Below, one piece after another: positions 1-10,400 of a stretch of DNA of 64,000 nt. Both the position numbers and the translations under genes were made by a program. The DNA comes from Guillardia theta CCMP2712 (lineage: Eukaryota; Cryptophyceae; Pyrenomonadales; Geminigeraceae). Under the pieces are notes generated by a model that was not told the DNA's origin, searched no databases, and saw only the letters and a list, made by a program, of their open reading frames with translations. The stretch's first letter is position 1. Each line of letters opens with the position of its first letter. The stretch spans positions 567,013 through 631,012 of the forward strand of contig NW_005434637.1 of NCBI RefSeq assembly GCF_000315625.1, given 5' to 3'.

Positions 1-1418
1 TTTCTAGTATCCCAACATCGTCATGTATAACCTTTTCTTGCAAAATCTCCTGAATTCTCTTCTGAATGTGCTCGATGCGTTGATCAAAAAACTTGAGAAC
101 AAACAATCAGCTTTCAGCGAATCATTCCTTCACAGTGAGATTACCTCATTGCGGTGAGAGTTCCTGTCCATCACTCTCCTTCGATCATCTCTCTTCATCT
201 GTTTTTTTTCAATCACAAAGGTTACACTCAGTATGAAGACCAAATGTGCCAAGAAAATTTCACATGTTCTGGGCGTTCCATGATTCGCTCTCTCCTCTCG
301 TGATCTGCGCGGTCCATCATCCGGCGTCTTCTTTCCTCATGGCGTCTTGAGCCCATGGGACCCATAGGACCCATGGGACCCATCATATCATGTGGATCAT
401 TCATAGACATCTCTGGAATTCTGGAGTAAGTTGCCTTCAACCTATCATTTGAGGAAAATTAGATTATTCATGAGGTTGGATGATCTTCATTGAAATTACT
501 CCATCTCATCGATTTTTCCATCTTTGTTGAGGTCGATCTCTTCAAAGACCTGGACAAGCTGTCATTTTTATGAATCAAAAATTACAAGCAACGAAAGAAC
601 CTGTGTAGCATGGTCCTCCCTAACCTTCGGAGAATGCATTCCTCTGTTCGAAGTCTCAGACACACCATAAAACAAGACAGGTAATCATGGACAACCTGGT
701 TTGGTAAACAATTTCAAGAGGATTCTTCCACATATTCGGGTTTACGAAGCTATTAGTGGTACAGTTAGCAAAGCTCGTACTTGAAGAACTGAGGAAATGG
801 AATACTGGGGCATGTAGTGAGGGATATGTGAGGTCCTGGCCCACTCCCGTTTGTTCAATGAGCCGTCTTTGTCCTTTGATAGATGCAATCAGAAGAAAAC
901 AAACATTATTGATTTCACAGTATGTACCAGATCATTGCGCTTGAACACGTGTTCAGGTCCATGTCCTTAATCGCATGAAAATGAAAACACAATCAGGAAG
1001 GAGGGAGAAGTCACTTACTCCTCATCTGGAAGTTATCCATCATGTCTTGGTTGCTCTTGACGAAAGCTTCAAACTCATTCCTGTCAATGTGACCATTGGA
1101 GTCTTTGTCTGCCGCATCAAAGAGATTCTCCTGAAATAAAACATCAGCGTCGCAAAATCCCCCAAGCAATTATGGAGCGCATACATGGTCTTGGGTTTGC
1201 CTGTGATGGTTCAAAGACATCATTTCCGTGAAAAGGTGGCGAAGTTCTTGGTCGATTTCCATTCCATTCGGAGCTGCTCCAGCCTTGGTTTCGGACTTCT
1301 CGTCTTCTTTCGCAGCATAGGAAACGCTGACCAAGGCGAGCGCCACCAAGAATATTAGGACTCCCTTGAGGGCTGTAGATCTCGTCTTCATCGCAGTCAT
1401 CTGCAAGGAAGAGTTCAT
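1..1418 (-). CDS. Secreted EF-hand calcium-binding protein, 3' end beyond window
   Basis: I can join nine exons with consistent phase: 1185-1418, 1019-1130, 928-965, 806-873, 601-643, 500-558, 264-441, 145-198 and <1-91. The first exon encodes a signal peptide (MKTRSTALKGVLIFLVALAL, with other ATGs just upstream). Three canonical EF-hand loops follow: DKDSNGHIDRNE in exon 2, DLDKDGSLNKRE across the exon 3/4 junction, and DLNKDGKIDEME across the exon 6/7 junction. Two of the loops only become complete after splicing, which supports the model. After the last EF-hand comes a Met-Gly-Pro tripeptide run, then an Arg-rich stretch (HEERRRRMMDR) and a probable coiled coil continuing off the left edge. 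The layout recalls ER or secretory-path EF-hand proteins of the CREC (calumenin/reticulocalbin) type, but the basic tail is unlike them. The likely role is calcium binding in the secretory pathway. The exon 4/5 boundary is the least certain. Confidence 0.75.
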
Positions 1419-2357
1419 TTACAAGGGATTTCACAAAGCTCGGTCAAATGTACTAAAACCAACTTCCGCATGTACATAACCTCGCTCGCGGTCCCAGCTT
1501 TGTCATTATCAGGCATTGCTCACTCTTCAACAAACCTAGATTCTTCCACGATCGCCTACTAGCAAACTTTCTTGCACAACCAGTAAATAGCTTTGTTTCA
1601 CTGAATACTCGGCTCAAACTCGTGTGTTGTTTCATGCTCCTCTCGGCACCCTCGTGACATGGTCCCGTCACCCCTTCACCTATCCCACCTGCAGCAGCGA
1701 ACCGAGAAATTTGGTTGCAAGTTGACATATGGCTGAACACCTTTGTGAAATTTTGAAAAATGGATACAGAAAATAAATTGTCAACTTGCGATTTTAACCT
1801 CTAGGCACAAATGTTATTTCAGAGATTTATGTAAATTTCTTGTACAAAATTGCATATTTTTGCTTTAAAATTTAGAAATACTTGATCATATTTCAAAACA
1901 AAGGTGACTTCTTGAAATCTTCTCCACAACGCCTGCCTTGAAGTTTCGCCGGACAAACTAAATCAAAAAGGCAGAAACAAGTCATTAATGAGGTGGATCG
2001 AAGATTTCCTTGCTGCCTTTCCTAGGGCGATATGCTGAGAAGGAGAGCAGAGATGCAGGAGGGACGAAAGTTGAGGGGAGTGACGAGGAGGGAGAGAGAG
2101 CGAGTGTTTCTAAAGATACAGCAGAGCAGAGAAGAGCAGAGAAGAAGGAAGAGGAGATGGTAGTTCGTTGTGAGTTCTTGACCATTTCGCATCGCTCCAG
2201 ACCTCCCCGACGACTTCAACAAACGTTGTGTAGCTTTCCATGACGGCAAAGAATCATGAAGACACCAAGCCGGCAATAGTATCGCAGACGTCTGTATGTA
2301 AGATCTCAGAGTAATGACAAGCACTGCTGTGTATTGGGGGTCTTGATTGGTGCGCAG
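1419..2357. other. Intergenic region between divergent genes
   Basis: This stretch lies between the start of the EF-hand gene (minus) and the first exon I can support for the XRCC4-like gene (plus). Positions 1740-1960 are AT-rich and look like non-coding promoter DNA. The ORFs seen here (for example minus 1453-1740 and the purine-rich plus 2010-2243) lack domain signals. The missing first exon of the XRCC4-like gene should lie between about 2150 and 2350. An ATG at 2240 is a candidate but does not join the next exon in phase. Confidence 0.5.
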
Positions 2358-3252
2358 GAAAACTTTCATTGTGCTCCTCCGTTCTCGGACCGATTCCATT
2401 TGTTGTGAGGATGGCGAGTCTATATACCCATGTGAATTGGTATTATGTGACGGCCGAAAGGCGTGGAAAGGAGAGCATGGAAGTAAGATTGAATTTTTGT
2501 TTGTCGGTCTCAGCCTGATGCTTGTCACAGCTGAAGGCAACTCCAAGAAAGTTCGTGAACTGTACTTAGGTCTCGAGACGAGACTGCTATCCCGTGATTG
2601 CGACGGAAATTTAGGCTCGATATCCTTTGATGAAGAGAAAGGGATACTGCGTTTCGAAATGTCACCTGAAAGTGTCGGCAAGAAGAGGAAAAATGTGCGT
2701 TGAATTGGCCGATCTTGTAGTGCCTGAAGCATTTCAGGAGGAATTGGAAATATCGTTGACCAAGGTTGACAAAGTGAGAGATATTCAGGTCAATCTCGGG
2801 CATCGTGTTGTGCTGTCACCTCTCTCTCTCTCACTGATAGGCACCATCAGGACATCATAAAGGATTGCGCAAGGATTAGACTGCGAGAATTGAATCGCCT
2901 CGATCAAGATTGTGATGCCATGCGGTGTCCCACCAGACTTTTGAGGTATGGCATTTTGAATTTCCTTGCAGGACCTCTGTGAATATCAAGCAATGCGAAG
3001 CTCGGGAACTGATATCTCAGTTGGAGGAGGACGTGGACAAGGTACGTTCAACGGCAACAGTGCACTCTGGCATGACGCGATGGTCCCGGAAGGTCAAGGA
3101 GCGCAAGAAGGTTCTCTATCAGAAGATCCGACTTCTCATCAATGCTAAACGTGTAAGTGTAAGGGTATCGCTGAGAGGCAAGAACATTTGATGTTGAGAG
3201 GCAGGCGAAGTTGAACGCGCTGAAGAGGGAAGCTACTAGTTCAAACACTTAA
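2358..3252 (+). CDS. XRCC4: XRCC4-like DNA double-strand-break repair (NHEJ) factor
   Basis: Exons 2358-2482, 2531-2694, 2738-2788, 2851-2924, 2972-3041, 3099-3152 and 3199-3252 join in phase with GT-AG introns of 43-62 bases and end at TAA 3250-3252. The start-codon exon is not resolved. The N-terminal part is a beta-rich head with the strand LCDGRKAWKGEHG, matching the XRCC4 head pattern of a short strand ending in DG-x-x-AW-x-G. A second strand pair lies near ISFDEEKGILRFEM. The rest is a long helix with CEARELISQLEEDV followed by basic residues (INAKRRQAKLNALKR), the layout of the XRCC4 stalk that binds DNA ligase IV. The family acts in the nucleus as a dimeric scaffold for ligase IV in non-homologous end joining. 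The protein is short, about 195 residues plus the missing start, because the poorly conserved C-terminal tail is nearly absent. Identification rests on pattern, not a search. Confidence 0.62.
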
Positions 3253-3355
3253 TTTATCTGTATAGTATGTTGGAATTTCCTGGAGTGTAGACGATTGATG
3301 GCTGAGATGACAAAGGGAATCTCCCCGAAAATATCGTACAAAAATCTCATTCCAG

Positions 3356-5219
3356 TTAAGGTTGATGAATATCAACTATCAAGGCGTTCGTTCCGGTTAG
3401 GTAGAGGCATGACGTGAAGACTTCGGGACACCTGCCAAAGGTCTCAGAATTCAGCCCTCGCCGTAGTAGAGATCTTGATCGATCGCTTTCAATCTCTCCG
3501 ACCTGCGTTGCAAGCTCGGATAAAGTACTGTCGCGCACTTTCGGAGTCCACTCATTCGCCTTGCAGGAAATCACTCGGGGCACATCGAGATCAGACTGCT
3601 CACCAGCGCAGAATATTCTGAGGTGCTTTTTCGAATTTCATCAGATTGAATGTAATCTTTTGCGAACTCGCGAAATTCCCGGAAACTTCTGATCCCTGTT
3701 CGTTTGCAAAATACCCACAGTGCAGCGCTTGAAGAGGTCAAAACAATCAAAGTTGCGATGAGAAACGCCTGGACACATCTTGTTACACAAATATGATCGC
3801 AGTACGAATCAGCAACGGTTACCTTCCACGCCAATGCCGTTCCCTCAGCCTTTCGATCTTCAGCGAACTCATCCGAGCCTTCTTGAACCCCAAGAATTCT
3901 CAACTGATTATTCAACTCCCTTATCTACCACACTTGTCACGCTCAACCAATTTTGTCAATGATCGCAAACCACCTTCATCATGTATTTTTCCCTCTCTTC
4001 CATCATCCTTATGATTTCTGAATTGGTTTCAGGATCTACGGTTTCACTCCTTGACTCTGATCCACTGACCAGTCAATTTATCAATCAATACCATAATGGT
4101 ATACCCAGTCTCGCCGATTGGGCGGCAGCTGCGAAGACTTTCTGGCCTTGTATTTCGCCATAACGAAAGAATTTGAAACGATTTCTCGAGATTTCAAGCA
4201 GTATCTGTTGCAGTTATGTTAATCAAGGAAACTTACGTCCACTTTGGAAACAGATTCGCACTTTAGAATATCTTATCCAGCTGCCAGGCCACCAGATGTA
4301 TGGAGTATCATTGAAAGTGTTTCTCGTCCATATGCTTGAAGAATCTTCATGTTTCCTTCCACTCACAGTTCCTTTAGACTGGGATCACTCGCAGTATACC
4401 GCCATAGTTGAACGCAACATACCAGGCAGGAGCCAGTGATACTTTCTCTTAAACTCTGAATCAGACATATCTCCAATTCCTGCCTTGAATGGAGTGTCAG
4501 GTGATACACATGGACCATAATATGATAAAAGATTACAATCGATTTCATGAAGCGAATTTCTTTCTCCTCTGGCGTCGGCTCCCTTTTCACTCTCTCCTTC
4601 GGTATTGCCCTAATGGAACCGTCCTGCTCCACGACAATGCGGAATCCACTTTGATCGCTGTTGGTATCCTCCTTGGAAACAGCAACCTGCGACTTTCTGG
4701 ATTTCGCCAATCTTTGCCAGACGGAGGCAGCAGCGATAGGGCCCACAACATCTACACCGGAAAACTTGTCTTCGTCAAGATGCTCCTACCCCATGCAACA
4801 CATCACACTCTCGCCAAAGGTCATGTTGTTTCATACCTTGGGGATTGCTGTAGTAAGCTGCTCCTGATTCAATTCTCTTCTGCAATAGCGTCTTGTCAGA
4901 GTGATGCCGGTGTATCGCGATCATTGCAGAGGGTTAGCTTGCATTGCTAGACAACACACCTCATCCTGTCCATCGATGACCGCTGAAGAGATTCGGCATA
5001 ACGGTGTTCTTCTGCCGTCGGTTTGTATGTAGAGAGAGCGCAAGACAGCGTTTGAACATTTTTCTGGAAAGAGCGAAATAAATCATCAGCACAACATGGC
5101 TCATGCAAGCGGAAATGTGCGATCATCGAATCATCGCCAACCTGAAAAGCACGACGATCAAAGCTTACGGTCTTCACTATTCTGTTGCTGAAGCTCTTCC
5201 TAAAGAAACGCGCTTCAGT
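3356..5219 (-). CDS. Unidentified multi-exon protein with one membrane segment
   Basis: Not recognised. Minus-strand exons with good GT-AG borders can be read from about 5200 down to a stop at 3356-3358. Near the 5' end is a helical stretch ending in TAEEHRYAESLQRSSMDRM. A well-supported exon around 4550-4780 follows (VVGPIAAASVWQRLAKSRKS, then a charged REPTPEEKEIR). The middle, about 4100-4500, allows several splice choices. Towards the 3' end the exon at about 3600-3770 carries a hydrophobic helix (AFLIATLIVLTSSSAALWVF) and then a basic amphipathic stretch (SFREFREFAKDYI). A last exon encodes WTPKVRDSTLSELATQVGEI. The C-terminal part has the size and topology of small mitochondrial membrane proteins of the TMEM242 kind, but this is only a resemblance. 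Two neighbouring genes instead of one cannot be excluded. The 5' end is not defined. Confidence 0.4.
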
Positions 5220-5610
5220 CTCATAGATTATTCGTCCTCTTCAAAACTCTCACATGTCGCCTGCTCCTCCTTCTCGGTCTCTCTTGTCTCGTCGTCAAGC
5301 CGATCAGTATTGCATTGTGCTGTCTTTTACGTGTTCCAGCCTGATAACTTTTGAGGGTGATGGGAGTCCCTGGTAACTTATGAGGGTAAACTGCTGCACA
5401 GACGTCAAATCGTGTGAAAACGGTCATGGAGGTGAAGATGGCAGGACAGCGAAAAATGAGAGAAATAAGGATGAAAGAAGATGAGACAATCCGAACATGA
5501 GATGGTGATGATGTGCGAATGTCAGAATGCGCGATGATCACATGAATATTTGAGAACGTGAACAGATATGAGGATATGAGGGTATAAGGAAGGATAGTTC
5601 TGAAGCAGGT
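5220..5610. other. Intergenic region, divergent promoters
   Basis: This lies between the 5' side of the minus-strand gene ending at 3356 and the first plausible exon of the plus-strand gene. The 184-residue minus ORF across it has no domain or membrane signal and reads like chance. Positions 5400-5600 contain repeated GATGA and GATATGAG words of no clear meaning. Confidence 0.4.
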
Positions 5611-7068
5611 TTGTACCGGGGAGCTCAAATGCTGCTGCAGATGCCTCCGACGGATTTGACGAATGAACGGCAACTCATCCGTGAGCTGGAGATTCTCAAA
5701 GAGCTCTGCACGACACCCCCGACTGTCAGTTTCTTGTTGCTGCTGGTTGACAGAGCCGTTACGCTCACCTCTCAACAGAACCGGAGGAGTGAGGCGCGGC
5801 GATCAAGCGTGAAGCCCTTCACAGCAGATGCGAGCAAGAACGAAAAGCAGCTTGCCCTGAAGAAGAGGCCTTCGACCTCAGAGTGTAACTCCGAAGGGTG
5901 GAGGCAGCATTCCAACACGTGACTAGACTCCCTCCCACCGAGAGCCTGCTGACATCCTCGTGTGGCTCAGTTATGAGAGCCTGAGGGAGGATGGTAGATC
6001 TTCCGAGCGGGTGGACATAACTGTGGCGCTGAGGTGAATCTTTACGTTGAAACCGGCGACGTGTTCGTGGTGACCTGAGGACTTGTAAGGTTGAACAAGA
6101 CAACTCATTTTCGAGACATGAACATCTTCGCTCTCGTAAGCTGATTTGCACGATTGTTTCCTGGACTTGTTGGTTAGCCTGATGAGACTGTGACTAGCAA
6201 TCTACTTTGGCGGATGAGCTGTGTCAGGCTGAAGGGATTGCAAGGAGCCGAATAGCATTCTACGACTTGGATACCAGAAAGATCCAAGCCATGAGAGATG
6301 TTTGTATGAGTGACACCAATGATGGAAGAATGATGGAGATTTTCAGGCGTATGAAGCAATCTATCTTAGCTTTGCCATTCTTCCACCGACAAGGAAAGGT
6401 TTCAGTCCTTCGCGTAGTTCTCACGATGTGGCTATGAGCGTTCTGAATCAAGTCAGTTTCCTCACTCCTGGCCTGGAATGACATGTCCTGTCTTCAAGGT
6501 ACGATCAAAGACGGGTCCAATCCTCGATATGCCGCTGGCTAGCAATATTCTTGATTGTCAAGTTGTAACAAGTTCGACGGACTCGTACAAGTCTTACACC
6601 TCCTCGCCGAGGTATCCAAGAACTGCCCAGACAGAATGGCGACGGTTCTTATTCCACGATGCAGGCAACAGCAGCAGGGCTCCGCACGTGAAAGCTCAAC
6701 GGGACAACAAATCTTCTCTTGCCATCCAACCAAACTCACATTTGAAGTTCGTTGTTTTGAGTTGCCTGCAGCGGTTCTTATTTCTCCTCAGATCCCTCCC
6801 CCAAGACCGAAGACGCAAGGAGGGTTGCTATATTCCACGGTCAGTGTGTGATCCTAGATGCCTCTGACAAAATGCTTTAGACTGAATTCGCGGAAATGCA
6901 AAATGCCATTGTGAGAGCGAAGCAAAGGTTGGCGTTTGCTGAGAGGAAAGCGTACACAGCGGCAGAAATGGTATATGATGTCGTTAACGTACAACTCTGA
7001 ACCTCAAACCCACGCAGGCTAAGAAGATGGCAATATCCATTCGGCATCAGTCGAACCATGTATTATGA
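5611..7068 (+). CDS. Unidentified multi-exon protein with helical, charged segments
   Basis: Not recognised. Exon pieces with plausible splice sites run from about 5611 to the TGA at 7066-7068. The first encodes NERQLIRELEILKELC, a leucine-spaced helix. The next is Arg/Lys-rich (around 5778-5890, KNEKQLALKKRPSTSE). A piece at about 5982-6032 reads YESLREDGRSSERVDITV. The exon near 6227-6400 encodes SRIAFYDLDTRKIQAMRD. The most convincing part is the 3' end: the exon at about 6881-6968 (EFAEMQNAIVRAKQRLAF) joins in phase to a last exon encoding AKKMAISIRHQSNHVL. The region 6480-6860 offers two open frames and I cannot choose between them. The overall impression is a coiled-coil-containing cytoplasmic or structural protein, with no functional call. 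The exact start is unknown. Confidence 0.35.
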
Positions 7069-7415
7069 AATCCCGTAGAATGAATGAGGTCAAATGTGAG
7101 CGAGTTGAAACTCATCGAGCCAGGCATGCTGTGTGAGGTTTTTATTCAATCAAGAAACAGTCGAAGACCGCTCAAAAATCCACACTTCACAATAGTTTGT
7201 AACTGCACATAACGCATTCCAGCGATTCATGTAACATCACAGAAAAAAAAAAGAATAAGTTGTGGTGAAAAGTTTACAAGGTTGTTGTACACATCCAACC
7301 CGAGCAATGAATGTGCTCACCATGCCTCCAGAGAAGACAAAGTGCACTTGCTCCTCGTGAATTCCTGCCGATGACATCAGACTTACAAGTCGTCTTCAGA
7401 ACTAACAAACAACGA
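7069..7415. other. Convergent intergenic region
   Basis: This is the 3' space between a plus-strand gene ending at 7068 and a minus-strand gene ending at 7416. It is AT-richer than the polymerase gene, has an A-run near 7243-7252, and shows no ORF with a family signal. It probably holds both 3' UTRs. Confidence 0.5.
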
Positions 7416-10400
7416 TCAAACCTTGTCAGCGGCGCTCCTGGCGTAAAAGTTTGCGCAGATCACGTTGCTACACATCTGGGAAAGACTCGGGTTGTCCACC
7501 TGAGGGCACAGCCATCGAGGTCAGCAGCGAGTCCAGCCGCTCCTCCCACCATCACCCGTGTGCACAGCTGGCATTGCTTCCACAGGGCGTTGCGAGAGTG
7601 CTGGGTTTCGATGAGCGAGGCCTGAGCGGCGAGCACGTGGTCCTCCTTGTCAGCCTCGCAGTCGCTGCAGAGGATCCTTGGGGGCTTGTCCGACTGCGCG
7701 CTCGACTGCGTGACGGACTTGCTGCAGCCGATGCACTTGTGGCCCTTGATGATGTAGTTCCTCATGATGTTGCTGCTCGGCTGGAAGTGCTTGATCAGCC
7801 TCACCCCGCTCCCCATCGATCGCGACGAGTGACCAAAGATCCGAGCCTCCGCGTTCGGGACCAGGACCTGCAGGTAAGCACGTCAGGCCCGTAGCTCCCT
7901 CATGCGGGCGGCCGACACCTCGAAGAGCTTCACGATCGGGTTCTTGAGCTGGTTGTTGACGTACCACTGTCAAGCTCGTCAGGCAGCTCAGGAATAGGCG
8001 CAAGACCCTCAACCTCGTAGTCGACGTTCAGCTCGTTCTTGACCGCGAACGCCGGGTCCTCTACGCTGTCGCAGGTTCTGTAGACTTTTTCTGTCGAGTT
8101 GATGACCTGGACGTACTGCAGCCTCTCACCTGTTGCCGGGCTGTTTCTTCCTCTCTCGTTCATTCGCTTCACAAGCTCCATGTGCGGGGCTCGTCCTTTG
8201 CTGCCATCCTTCCCCACAGGCCTGCAGAGAACAAGTTTGACAAGAGGGACTCGTCCTTCAACCAGCTCCGAGACTCTCGTCCGCACGAGGCTGATCGCTT
8301 TGTCGACATCGGGAGGCGAAGTTCGCATGACGACCTCGAGGCACTCGTTGTAAACTTCCTGGACGAAGGGACAAGAGTCCCTGCGGACGGTCTCTATGCC
8401 CTTCACGTCGATCTTCTCGGGGGACTGTGCCGAAGACGAGAACATGAGCCCGGCGTATCGCTTCTTGGAGAAGAGGAGGTAGGGGCAGTAGACTTTCTCG
8501 AATTCCAGCTTGATTGGAGCTGGAAACGTCTTGGTGACAGCCTGCGCCGCTCGCTGACCAAAGTCCATCGCCTGCTCGATGTCCTTGGCGGAGCTACCGG
8601 GAAGGTGAAAATCGATCATCACCGAGTCCGTGTCCCCGTACACGACTGTAGCTGCGCATGCATGCTGTGCCGTGAAGTCTCTCTCTATCAGACTGCGAGT
8701 CCTGTTGATCAGATCTCGCCCTATCGCCGTCACGGTGGCGGCGAGTGGCAAGCAGGGCAGGTACCCGTTGGTGGCGCCACAGAAGCCATAGATTGAGTTG
8801 CAGGAGATCTTGTACGCCAGCTGGCGGCCGTTGAGGATTTTCTTCATCTGCTGGTCCGTCTGCCCCTGCATCGCGAGCTTCGCGTCCTTGCGAGCCTTGA
8901 GCAACCTCCGCAGGATGCGAGGAAGGATCCCGTCGTGCTCGCGCCCGTCAGGGTCCGTCCAAGATTGGATGAACTTGAACTTCGCGCCTCCCACCTGATC
9001 CTCGTTCGAGCCCGAGACGTCAAACTCCAAGGTTCGAAGCCGCTGCTTGTCAGCCTCCGCCTGCTCGCCAGGCTCTCTCACCAACGTCTCGTACGACAGG
9101 TTGTAGGCGATGATGATGCTGGAACAGCGTCAGACTCCTCGGATTCTTACACCTTCAGCCCTCCTACCTGGGATATAGAGAAGCAAAGTCCAGCGTGCAG
9201 ATGGGAGACCAGTAGCTTCCAGTCTTGGCATTCAGAACTGTCGCACCTTGGTACGAGGCTCCACCCCCCTCGCTGCTCTCAGGACTTCCCTCCCCGGCCC
9301 TCTCCTTGTGTTTATAGGGGATCAGGTAGTCCATGTCCCGGCAGGCCCGACACAACTGGCTCAGCACCTTGTACTGCTGCGCATGCTGAACGAGCTCGTT
9401 GATCAGAACGCCGGTGACCCTCGCCATCTCCACCAGGTTGATCAGCAGCTCGAGCTCCCCGATGAGCTTCAGCGGCAATGTAGCCCTGCATAAACGTGAG
9501 CAAGAGCAAGTCCAGCCGTCCAGCCACCTCTGGATGACGTAGAGGGCAACGTTGGACTTCTGGTCGATGCCGGCTGCGCTCAAGGCCTCGAGGTCCTCGT
9601 CGTGGAGGAAGACTTCATCTCGGTCGAAGAAGTGCTGGCAGGCAAACAAGCTTGTGAGATGACAAAGGTATCGAGGGCTCCCGCGTTTCACCTTGGCGAC
9701 AGCTTCCAGCGAGTAAGACCGGAGCTTGTGCTCGCGCTCGATCTCTCTCTGCAGATCTATCACGATCCTCCCTGGAATCTTGCTGCAGAGCTGCTGGGCC
9801 ACGTTGTGCATCTTGGTCCTTCGCTGCTTCGCCTTTGATGGGTCCCCCTTGAGTCTTCCAAGAGAGCAGTCGCATCCCATTCCCAACTCCTGCAAGCAGA
9901 ACTCACGCGCAAGGACACGAGCGGGCAGGAAGACCTCGATCCTGTCAAACAGCAGGGACAGGGCGTTGCCTCCATAGACGACCACCAGGTCAGGGTCGAT
10001 CTCCTTGGTTATGAAATCGCAGAACTTCTTAATCATCCGTCGCTCGTCGTCGAACGCTCGGATCTAACGTGGGGAGCCGTCAGGGTCAAGAGGCCTGACT
10101 GGAGCCGCACCTTGAGGTAACTCGAATCGCTCGAGACGATGGACTTGATACTCCCGACAGAGAAGATCACTTGCCTGGACCAGGTCTCTCAGCAGGGAGG
10201 GGAGGGGGCAGGAGGGTTCAAGGATCAATCACATGCTGATTGGAGGGTCGAACTTCTTCTCTAGAGCTACTCCAATGAAGGAGATCTCCTGCGTTCCACC
10301 TGCACTTCACTTCAGATGGGGTGGAACGGCGTCTTCCTCCTCACCTTGTGCTCTCGAAGCAAGGTCAATGCTGACGGTCGTGACGGGCGCAATCCTTGAC

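Noticed and set aside
2022-2732. 236-residue minus ORF
   Set aside because: It is antisense to the XRCC4-like exons, has no domain signal, and its length is explained by purine-rich coding DNA on the other strand.
5221-5775. 184-residue minus ORF
   Set aside because: No start context, motif or membrane pattern; composition is that of chance translation of intergenic DNA.
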